Source of the DNA: a virus
Strand: one strand, 5' to 3'
Virus record (IMG/VR): IMGVR_UViG_3300017750_000069
Coordinates: 1-29,016 of that record
Length of the DNA stretch: 29,016 bases
Below the pieces are notes generated by a model. It did not search any database. It saw nothing but the letters and a program-made list of their open reading frames with translations, and was not told the DNA's origin. Of the stretch, positions 23,461 to 28,508 are shown piece by piece. The number at the start of each line of letters is the position of its first letter. Within the stretch, counting starts at the first letter, position 1. Position numbers and translations under genes: made by a program.

Positions 23461-23682
23461 TTACTTAGGTTGTCTGCTGTACTGCTTTCCTGCTTTAGTA
23501 TCTCTTCTTTTCTTAGCTGTAGTTCTTGCATATTGGGCATCAGTCAATGCGGCAATTCTTTTTGTAGGTAAGTATCTCTCACCTGTAGCTTTTGGACCTT
23601 GAGTGCTAGGCTTACCAGACTTAGTTCGCCACTTCTGTTTACCCCATTTAAGTAAAGACTTTTGTGACTTACGCATAGCCAT
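23461..23682 (-). CDS. Small basic protein of marine-phage type, 73 aa
   Basis: Very rich in Lys, Arg and Gln (KSQKSLLKWGKQKWRTKSGK at 5-24; TTAKKRRDTKAGKQ near the end). I recognise the KSLxxWxKQKWRTKSGKPS / GERYLP pattern from marine phage genomes, but no function. It may bind DNA or RNA. It starts at a TAATG overlap with the upstream gene and converges with the endolysin gene with no gap and no terminator between them. Confidence 0.7.
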   Translation of the reverse strand: MAMRKSQKSLLKWGKQKWRTKSGKPSTQGPKATGERYLPTKRIAALTDAQYARTTAKKRRDTKAGKQYSRQPK

Positions 23683-23855
23683 TAGCGGTATCCTCCACCA
23701 GCCGCTTTATAACGTCTAGCTAACAACTGGGCTTTACGTGCTGACCATTGCCCTGAACGACCACCCTTGTTCCCAGCCTTAATAGACTCGAACATACTCT
23801 TCCGCATGGTAGGCTTGGTGTAGTTACCAGCTTCATTGACTCGTGACTTTGCCAT
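23682..23855 (-). CDS. Small basic protein, 57 aa (DUF5872-like)
   Basis: The frame from ATG 23855 to TAA 23682 encodes MAKSRVNEAGNYTKP and later GNKGGRSGQWSARKAQLLAR and AAGGGY. The GGxxGQWSARKAQ...YxxxGGGY pattern is that of the family I know as DUF5872, found in phages, protists and large viruses; its function is unknown. TAATG overlaps at both ends. Highly basic. Confidence 0.75.
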   Translation of the reverse strand: MAKSRVNEAGNYTKPTMRKSMFESIKAGNKGGRSGQWSARKAQLLARRYKAAGGGYR

Positions 23856-23953
23856 TATTTTCTCAACATTGATTTTTTCTTTCTAGCTGGTTTAGTTTCT
23901 TTTTTCTTTGGTCTACCAACTTTACTACCGTATGTACCTTTACCGTAAGGCAT
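23855..23953 (-). CDS. Tiny basic protein, 32 aa
   Basis: MPYGKGTYGSKVGRPKKK followed by a Lys/Arg-rich tail ending KKKSMLRK. The MPYGKGTYGSK start is one I have seen repeated among marine phage proteins. It has a strong ribosome binding site (AGGAGAATCAA before ATG 23953), and its stop overlaps the next start as TAATG. The GRPKKK core is AT-hook-like, so DNA binding is a fair guess. Confidence 0.7.
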   Translation of the reverse strand: MPYGKGTYGSKVGRPKKKETKPARKKKSMLRK

Positions 23954-23962
23954 TTGATTCTC

Positions 23963-24241
23963 CTACCATTTACTTTTGTTTGCCCAGTATGCCGCAGACA
24001 TTACACCTTTTGCAATGTTCTTAGCATGACGAGCCTTGAATGATTTACGTCTAGCTTTATCTTTCTTTGACTGAGGGTTAGACCCTGCACCAGACACACC
24101 TTGTTGACCGTAACGAATAGTCTTTACTTTGTCACCAGACTTAGCAACAACAACATGAGATTTTGTTGGATGGTTGGGCGTTCTCTTAGGTTTGTTGTAC
24201 CCAGATACACCGATTCTTTTGAGAAGACTCTTCTTTTCCAT
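23963..24241 (-). CDS. Small basic phage protein, 92 aa (DUF6321-like)
   Basis: MEKKSLLKRIGVSGYNKPKR at the start, KSHVVVAKSGDKVKTIRYGQ in the middle and SFKARHAKNIAKGVMSAAYW near the end match the family I know as DUF6321. Function unknown; very basic, so nucleic acid binding is likely. The frame is open upstream to 24286, but that would start inside the terminator of the neighbouring operon, so ATG 24241 is chosen. No ribosome binding site of normal kind; see the -10 box at 24248. Confidence 0.75.
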   Translation of the reverse strand: MEKKSLLKRIGVSGYNKPKRTPNHPTKSHVVVAKSGDKVKTIRYGQQGVSGAGSNPQSKKDKARRKSFKARHAKNIAKGVMSAAYWANKSKW

Positions 24242-24247
24242 GCCCCA

Positions 24248-24253
24248 ATTATA
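24248..24253 (-). promoter_or_regulatory. Promoter -10 box abutting the small-basic-protein operon
   Basis: On the minus strand TATAAT is followed by six bases (TGGGGC) and the ATG at 24241. A normal start seven bases past the box would be the A of that ATG, giving a leaderless mRNA. TTGCCC lies 19 bases upstream as a poor -35. It stands right after the terminator of the upstream leftward operon, where a new promoter would be needed. Confidence 0.45.
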
Positions 24254-24255
24254 CC

Positions 24256-24276
24256 AAAAAAAGCCCTCGAAAGGGC
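24256..24276 (-). terminator. Rho-independent terminator of the leftward replication operon
   Basis: On the minus strand GCCCT-TTCG-AGGGC (24276-24263) is followed by seven T residues (24262-24256). The TTCG loop and clean T-run make it a clear terminator for transcripts coming from 27616 leftward. Confidence 0.88.
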
Positions 24277-24360
24277 AAAACAACAAAGGGGATTATTTTT
24301 AGTCATCGTGCTGTAACACGACATCTAAGAAATTGTGCGTCTCCGAAGTTAACACTCCGC
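24277..24360. other. Short gap with one hairpin, no gene
   Basis: TCGTG-CTGTAA-CACGA (24306-24321) is a 5-bp hairpin. No ribosome binding site followed by a frame is seen on either strand. It belongs to the 3' untranslated part of the leftward replication transcript. Confidence 0.4.
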
Positions 24361-24597
24361 CTATTCTACATTAAACGAAGGATGATGCAAACTTAATTGT
24401 TCTTCAGTAGGTGGTTTAAGTAATGCTTCTTCTTCCGCAGTAACCTCAGACCACAGTATGTCTATCTCTTCTACTGCATAAGCAGGTAGTGCAGACCCAT
24501 ACAAAACAGCCTCCATAATAGAATCCATCTTGGCAGGAACATCACTTAATCCGCAGTTAACAGATCTGTCTCTTAACTCAGTTAGGAATGTACTCAT
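24361..24597 (-). CDS. Hypothetical acidic protein, 78 aa
   Basis: The last gene of the leftward replication operon. Helical, acidic, with AVEEIDILWSEVTAEEEALL near 41-60 and a Pro-containing tail. No motif recognised. GGAG lies eight bases before the ATG. Separated by 12 bases from the upstream gene, so clearly cotranscribed. Confidence 0.6.
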   Translation of the reverse strand: MSTFLTELRDRSVNCGLSDVPAKMDSIMEAVLYGSALPAYAVEEIDILWSEVTAEEEALLKPPTEEQLSLHHPSFNVE

Positions 24598-24609
24598 GGT
24601 TTACTCCAG

Positions 24610-24846
24610 TTAAATCTTAACGTGATCTATATTGTATTTCTTTGCCAGATCATCTAATAAGTTTCTTGCTAGTTGTGAATGTCCTGCAAAAGAACAGCCT
24701 ACTGCCTCAAAAAAAACTTCAGCACTTTCTAACTTATTTTTTTTAGACCTTAATTTGCACAGTTCACTTTCATTGTTTTCTTTTGCTCGTTGCATTATTT
24801 CTTTAAAAATTCTTATTGCGTATTCTGTATATTCATCTCTATTCAT
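24610..24846 (-). CDS. Hypothetical helical protein, 78 aa
   Basis: A charged helical protein (IMQRAKENNESELCKLRSKK near 17-36) with an ARNLLDDLAKKYNI end. No known domain. Its ATG overlaps the ninG stop (ATGA), so expression is probably tied to that gene. Role unknown. Confidence 0.6.
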   Translation of the reverse strand: MNRDEYTEYAIRIFKEIMQRAKENNESELCKLRSKKNKLESAEVFFEAVGCSFAGHSQLARNLLDDLAKKYNIDHVKI

Positions 24847-25247
24847 AACAGTCTATCCTCATGGTATTTAATTAACTCATTGAACTCTTTCAACATTTCT
24901 CTGTAATCAGCGGTGTATAACTTCTTGATCTTTCTTTTGTCCTGATGCATCTGCCTAACAAAATCCTCACCGTACCAATCAATCATCCATAACGTGTACT
25001 GACCTTCAGCACTTCCCTTACTCATCCCAAATGCATTACATCCCTTACACTGTGGATGGACGTTCTCAATCTCCAATGCCCAATACGAACTAGAACCCTT
25101 AGCTATGTAGTGACCACCATCTGCATCCTTCCAATGCAGTCTCTTATCACAAGAAACACACTGGACCATGCCATATTCATCTGCGGCTGATATCCTTGCC
25201 AACTTTTGTATCGCTGTTAAACATTTTTTTCTAAGCGTTTGAGCCAT
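24843..25247 (-). CDS. ninG: NinG/Rap-like recombination endonuclease
   Basis: A 134-residue protein. The zinc/HNH-like part QCVSCDKRLHWKDADGGHYI (29-48), RxxxWALEIENVHPQC-type sequence (here SYWALEIENVHPQCKGCN, 54-71) is the core of the lambda NinG (Rap) family. Rap is a structure-specific nuclease that cuts recombination intermediates such as D-loops and Holliday junctions. Cysteines 30, 33, 68 and 71 would hold zinc. The length is shorter than lambda NinG, mainly at the ends. It fits beside the NinB-like gene. Confidence 0.85.
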   Translation of the reverse strand: MAQTLRKKCLTAIQKLARISAADEYGMVQCVSCDKRLHWKDADGGHYIAKGSSSYWALEIENVHPQCKGCNAFGMSKGSAEGQYTLWMIDWYGEDFVRQMHQDKRKIKKLYTADYREMLKEFNELIKYHEDRLL

Positions 25248-25357
25248 CTGTTTGCCTTATTTTACCATACCCTGTAGGGTAGCTTATCTTTTTGCTTAAA
25301 CGCGCTGAAACAGCCCTTAAAACGCCTCTAACAGCCCTTCTATGACCCATACCGTGA
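25248..25357. other. Gap with hairpin and direct repeats, no gene
   Basis: TACCC-TGTA-GGGTA (25268-25281) is a short hairpin upstream of ninG. AACAGCCCTT occurs at 25309-25318 and 25330-25339, exactly 21 bases apart. No open frame with a ribosome binding site was found. Confidence 0.5.
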
Positions 25358-25480
25358 CTACTTCTTGGTTTTCTTTTTTTGTCGATCCCATTCTGCTTGT
25401 TCATCTTGTACTAGAAGCCAGTATCCACTTCCTAAAACAAACATGATGGCAAGCCATGCAACTCCGCATATATATTCCAT
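25358..25480 (-). CDS. 40-aa single-pass membrane protein
   Basis: The frame from ATG 25480 to TAG 25358 encodes a hydrophobic N-terminal segment (CGVAWLAIMFVLGSGYWLLV, 5-24) and a charged tail (QDEQAEWDRQKKKTKK). A very strong ribosome binding site (AAAGGAGAAATAAT) supports it. It lies in the replication operon, between NinB- and NinG-like genes; function unknown. Confidence 0.65.
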   Translation of the reverse strand: MEYICGVAWLAIMFVLGSGYWLLVQDEQAEWDRQKKKTKK

Positions 25481-25492
25481 ATTATTTCTCCT

Positions 25493-25915
25493 TTATTTTT
25501 CCATAAGTTCTTTTGATGGAAAGGGAATGTGTACCCCTGTACGTTCTACTAAGCCCCGATTGATAGCATCATAGACTTTGGCTACTTTGTCGGACTGTAT
25601 TTCTGTTGTTGATTCAATGTCGAACATAGTGTTCTGTATTTGTTTCCAAAATGTTTTAAATGATTCTTGTGTCCATGGTATTTCAATGTCACCTTTTATG
25701 AATTTAGCGTTCATCTGGTGGTAGACCCCTGCATCGTTCAATCTTTTGGCCGCTTCTCTAAAGTAAACCTCAAGGGCGGCTTGTTGTTTGGGTGATCGTG
25801 GCTTCCCAAAGGTGTAGGTAAACGTAATGTATTGTCTTTCCTCATAAAGTTTATCAACAAACTTCTTGAACATTTCTTTCTTATGTTCGTTGTTAATTGT
25901 GTATTGAACACCCAT
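25493..25915 (-). CDS. NinB-like phage recombination protein
   Basis: A 140-residue protein when started at ATG 25915, which overlaps the upstream stop (TAATG) and has AAAAGGAAA at good spacing; an earlier ATG at 25951 lacks a site. The pattern KPRSPKQQAALEVYFREAAK, then ALRLNDAG-type helix, IPWTQESFKTFWKQ and TGVHIPFPS is that of a broad phage family resembling lambda NinB (Orf), a recombination mediator that binds SSB and single-stranded DNA. It stands close to ninG, as in lambda. The NinB link is by resemblance, not proof. Confidence 0.65.
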   Translation of the reverse strand: MGVQYTINNEHKKEMFKKFVDKLYEERQYITFTYTFGKPRSPKQQAALEVYFREAAKRLNDAGVYHQMNAKFIKGDIEIPWTQESFKTFWKQIQNTMFDIESTTEIQSDKVAKVYDAINRGLVERTGVHIPFPSKELMEK

Positions 25916-26343
25916 TAAGCTTTCCTTTTGATTAAGTTTTTTCTGAGCCATGTTTGCGAAATGCTTAAATGAACTTCAGGTTTTTCTGCTACTTTGCCTT
26001 TTGGTTTAATATGTTTGTGTCCAAAATACTTACCTTTGCCTATTCGTCTGCCAATGGTATCGACAGATAAATCAGTAAGGTCTGCAATCTGCTGTAATGT
26101 ATACCATTTTTGACGTTCAAACTTATCAGTAGACTTGTCTACAAACTTAACTTCTTTTTTGGGTTTGGTTCGTTTCTTTTCTTCAAAGTGATGGTCCCTA
26201 GCCGTGCCTTTGTGTCTAAGCTTGTCACAACAACTTGTATAAGAAATTTCAAACGCTCTAGCCAACTCCCTTCGGTCATACATATTGCCAGAGACAAGGT
26301 TTGGATTACTGCCTAGATACTGAAACAATTTTTTAGCGTTCAC
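25915..26343 (-). CDS. Protein with two helix-turn-helix segments
   Basis: A 142-residue basic protein. The first HTH-like part is YDRRELARAFEISYTSCCDK (22-41); the second is WYTLQQIADLTDLSVDTIGR (80-99). A Lys-rich linker joins them. It probably binds DNA, either as a regulator of the operon or in replication. Its stop overlaps the NinB-like ATG. AGGAGAAC lies upstream of ATG 26343, a strong ribosome binding site. Confidence 0.6.
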   Translation of the reverse strand: MNAKKLFQYLGSNPNLVSGNMYDRRELARAFEISYTSCCDKLRHKGTARDHHFEEKKRTKPKKEVKFVDKSTDKFERQKWYTLQQIADLTDLSVDTIGRRIGKGKYFGHKHIKPKGKVAEKPEVHLSISQTWLRKNLIKRKA

Positions 26344-26354
26344 ATAGTTCTCCT

Positions 26355-26825
26355 TTACTGAAACATTTCTTTTAGTTTGTTAATCTCTGTTAGCGCAACC
26401 TTTCTTCTTTCTTCCTTTGTGCCAACACCCAATAGTTCTTCTGGTTTGTAAAGTCTATGTGACAGTGTACCACCTGAACCAGTAAACACTCCTGAGTTAG
26501 TTAACAATCCAAGAATTGCATCAATATCTGGGAACTCAAATCGCTTGTTGTTCGACTCCTTTTCTGAGTGTGTTAAGTCAAACGCCTTGTTAATATCTTC
26601 TCGACTAAACTTCGCTATCTTTTTACCGTACTCTCGCCTAGCTAATTGTAAAGATTCCGAATCAGGCCATTGAGATTGCATACGCGCTACCCCATAAACG
26701 TTTTGTAATCGCATAAAAAAGTAAGCAATAGAATCCTTCTCCTCATTGTTAAAGGAGGCTGGTTGATTTGTTGTAGTCTGAGTTAAGCTTTGCATATTCG
26801 CTTTTAGAATTTCGTTTATCTGCAT
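26355..26825 (-). CDS. Possible helicase loader (lambda P-like position)
   Basis: ATG 26825 is preferred over 26834 because AAGGA directly abuts the upstream ATG but is nine bases from this one. The 156-residue protein has IAYFFMRLQNVYGVARMQSQ near 34-53, WPDSESLQLARREYGKKI and RFEFPDIDAILGLL, which recalls phage P-type helicase loaders (a helical domain that ends in a Pro-containing motif). It lies next to the initiator gene as lambda P lies next to O. The function is inferred. It overlaps the initiator gene by about 77 bases. Confidence 0.5.
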   Translation of the reverse strand: MQINEILKANMQSLTQTTTNQPASFNNEEKDSIAYFFMRLQNVYGVARMQSQWPDSESLQLARREYGKKIAKFSREDINKAFDLTHSEKESNNKRFEFPDIDAILGLLTNSGVFTGSGGTLSHRLYKPEELLGVGTKEERRKVALTEINKLKEMFQ

Positions 26826-27414
26826 TTTGTTCATTCCTTATTTTGTTGTTTGTTTCCCAAGTTCTAACACTTGCCTTCCAATCTTTCATCTTACTCTTGC
26901 CTATCATCCAACCTTTCGATTCATAGAAGTCAATAAAAGTCTGTGCGTTAATACCGTTTTGTCTGTGATTACAATATTCCATAACTTGTTCAACACTAGG
27001 GGGAGTGAAACGACCCCCTTTATTAATTGTATTATTATTTGTATTATTAATTGTATTATTAACTTCTATTATTTCGTTGATAGGGTATCCATCTTTTTGT
27101 AGAGAGGTATCTATTATTTTATTGGTACCCTCCCCATTAATTCGTATATACCTCTTAACTATTTGCTTAGTGCCTTCTTTGTATTCAAGTTGTACGTTAA
27201 TGTATCCTCGTGTCTTTAGTTGTCCTATCCAACCGCTCACTGTGTTCTTGTCCACGTCATAAAGATCAGCAAAGTATTGATTACCTGCCCAACAATAGCC
27301 TTCTTGCTTACACAATGCAGTGATCTCTGCGTACAACAATCTAGCCAATGGTTTCAATGTCTTGTCATACCGTACATCAGCAGTCAAGATGGCAAAATAG
27401 GCTGGCTTATCCAT
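26749..27414 (-). CDS. Replication initiator with N-terminal winged HTH (lambda O-like)
   Basis: ATG 27414 follows the regulator's stop at once and has GGTGAG as ribosome binding site; the longer frame from 27462 lies inside the regulator gene. The 221-residue protein starts DKPAYFAILTADVRYDKTL, then LARLLYAEITALCKQEGYCW and VDKNTVSGWIGQLKTRGYI (54-72), a HTH_36-type domain of phage replication proteins. A NNTINNTNNNTIN stretch follows (DNA repeats at 27021-27068). The C-terminal part (about 150-200) has FIDFYESKGWMIGKSKMKDW, as in replisome organizers. It probably binds its own origin and loads the helicase with its neighbour. Confidence 0.75.
   Translation of the reverse strand: MDKPAYFAILTADVRYDKTLKPLARLLYAEITALCKQEGYCWAGNQYFADLYDVDKNTVSGWIGQLKTRGYINVQLEYKEGTKQIVKRYIRINGEGTNKIIDTSLQKDGYPINEIIEVNNTINNTNNNTINKGGRFTPPSVEQVMEYCNHRQNGINAQTFIDFYESKGWMIGKSKMKDWKASVRTWETNNKIRNEQNADKRNSKSEYAKLNSDYNKSTSLL
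27021..27068. repeat. Four 12-bp tandem AT-rich repeats (iteron-like), candidate origin
   Basis: TATTAATTGTAT (27021-27032), TATTATTTGTAT (27033-27044), TATTAATTGTAT (27045-27056) and a worn TATTAACTTCTA (27057-27068). They lie in the middle of the initiator gene, as lambda iterons lie in gene O. Confidence 0.8.
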
Positions 27415-27415
27415 G

Positions 27416-27616
27416 TCACTCACCAGCCGCAATAAACTCGCTGACTTTAACTTCGCAAGCACTAGCTAACTTGTTAAGTGTCTTCATGTTAGGTGATCGG
27501 TGGTTATTTCTGATTAAACTTAACGTTGCAATGTCCAACCCTGCACTGATTGCAAGTTGACTTTGGTTTAGTCGTAGCTCATACATAAAATGATCGATTG
27601 ATTTGTTGATGTCCAT
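27416..27616 (-). CDS. Cro/CI-type (XRE) regulator
   Basis: A 66-residue protein made of one HTH domain: QLAISAGLDIATLSLIRNNH is the DNA-binding helix pair, followed by RSPNMKTLNKLASACEVKVS, the usual end of the domain. No cleavage or dimer domain follows, so it is Cro-sized. AAGGAG upstream is strong. It heads the leftward operon beside a palindromic operator, so it probably represses itself and the divergent rightward operon. Confidence 0.85.
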   Translation of the reverse strand: MDINKSIDHFMYELRLNQSQLAISAGLDIATLSLIRNNHRSPNMKTLNKLASACEVKVSEFIAAGE

Positions 27617-27641
27617 ATTGACTCCTTAGTAGTGAATGCCG

Positions 27642-27670
27642 ACTGTAAATTATTTTTAATCTGTAGTCAA
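27642..27670 (-). promoter_or_regulatory. Leftward promoter of the regulator/replication operon
   Basis: On the minus strand TTGACT (27670-27665), 17 bases, TACAGT (27647-27642). Both boxes are near consensus. The start would be near 27635, about 19 bases before ATG 27616. Confidence 0.65.
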
Positions 27671-27682
27671 ATATTGTTTGAC
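27666..27682. promoter_or_regulatory. Palindromic operator over both -35 boxes
   Basis: GTCAAATATTGTTTGAC is a perfect inverted repeat (6-bp arms, 5-base spacer). It covers most of the leftward TTGACT and rightward TTGACA boxes, so one bound dimer would block both promoters. Confidence 0.8.
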
Positions 27683-27706
27683 ATACAAGCAATGGTCGTT
27701 CATTAT
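27678..27706 (+). promoter_or_regulatory. Rightward early promoter
   Basis: A perfect TTGACA (27678-27683), 17 bases, then CATTAT (27701-27706). TATACT at 27704 is an alternative -10 with a long spacer of 20. Transcripts would begin near 27713 and read AAAGGAG before ATG 27736. Confidence 0.65.
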
Positions 27707-27735
27707 ACTGTGACAAACAACAAAAGGAGTAAGAT

Positions 27736-27975
27736 ATGAGAGACCATCCAATACAATGTCCAGATGATTTAGAAGATCGGCAAGCTTTTTTCTATCCTGA
27801 TATAGATCCGTCATGTCCTGTTAGTGATTTCGATCATTTCACAGATAAAGAACGTGCTGAATATGACTTCGTACATGGGCATAATCCAAACGATAAAGAG
27901 ACTGTTGAGTATGAAAACCATTACGGTAAGTTGTATGCACAGTCAGCTAATCAACAGCATAGGAGCGAACAATGA
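27736..27975 (+). CDS. Hypothetical acidic protein, 79 aa
   Basis: The first gene of the rightward early operon. Rich in Asp, Glu and His (HFTDKERAEYDFVHGHNPND near 34-53). No known domain. AAAGGAG is a strong ribosome binding site. It overlaps the annealing protein gene by four bases (ATGA). An early, acidic protein in this place could be a host-directed inhibitor or a partner of the recombinase; this is speculation. Confidence 0.6.
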   Translation: MRDHPIQCPDDLEDRQAFFYPDIDPSCPVSDFDHFTDKERAEYDFVHGHNPNDKETVEYENHYGKLYAQSANQQHRSEQ

Positions 27976-28508
27976 GTACTTGGAAAACATTATCGGCAAT
28001 AGATTGCAGTAAACACGTGGAGAAGAAAGGCAACTTGTCCTACCTATCATGGGCGTGGGCATGGTCACAACTGATGGAGAACTTTCCTGATTCCACATAC
28101 TGGTATGACGAACCTATTGTGTATGACAACGATACGGTTGAGGTTGCGGTGTCTGTGAAAGTAAAAGATAACACCCATAAAATGTGGTTGCCAGTGATGG
28201 ATAATCGTAACAAGTCCATTGTTAACCCTACATCCAGAGACATATCAGATGCACGTATGAGATGTTTGGTCAAGGCTATCGCTATGCATGGGCTAGGTGC
28301 TTACATTTACGCAGGAGAAGATATAAACCCAGTGGTTGCTAGTGCCATCCTAAGTGAAGAGCAAGCCGCAGAGATCAAGATGCTGTTAGCTGAGTACGAG
28401 ATAGATGTTAAGAAGTTTCTTAGTCACTTTAAGTCTAGTTCAGTAGATGAGATGTTGGCTGTACACTATTCTAAAGCTATTAATGCATTGAAGGCAAAGG
28501 CTAAGTGA
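27972..28508 (+). CDS. Single-strand annealing protein (DUF1071/Sak type)
   Basis: A 178-residue protein starting STWKTLSAIDCSKHVEKKGN, then LSYLSWAWAWSQLMENFPDS (22-41), the hallmark of the DUF1071 family, which belongs to Rad52-like phage annealing proteins. Later SRDISDARMRCLVKAIAMHG (88-107) is a second conserved block. It anneals complementary single strands for recombination. The gene for the nuclease partner follows with a GTGA overlap. The C-terminal third is variable and charged, as expected for an SSB-contacting tail. Confidence 0.85.
   Translation: MSTWKTLSAIDCSKHVEKKGNLSYLSWAWAWSQLMENFPDSTYWYDEPIVYDNDTVEVAVSVKVKDNTHKMWLPVMDNRNKSIVNPTSRDISDARMRCLVKAIAMHGLGAYIYAGEDINPVVASAILSEEQAAEIKMLLAEYEIDVKKFLSHFKSSSVDEMLAVHYSKAINALKAKAK

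Noticed and set aside
24242-24286. N-terminal extension of the DUF6321-like protein
   Set aside because: It would be translated from the terminator hairpin and T-run; the extra residues are Phe/Trp-rich and unlike the family start.
25916-25951. N-terminal extension of the NinB-like protein
   Set aside because: No ribosome binding site before 25951, while 25915 has AAAAGGAAA and a TAATG overlap.
27005-27262. Plus-strand frames across the iteron-like repeats
   Set aside because: Low-complexity Ile/Leu/Val peptides opposite a recognisable HTH protein; no ribosome binding site.
27415-27462. N-terminal extension of the replication initiator
   Set aside because: It overlaps the regulator gene in another frame. 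ATG 27414 directly after the regulator's stop has a better ribosome binding site.
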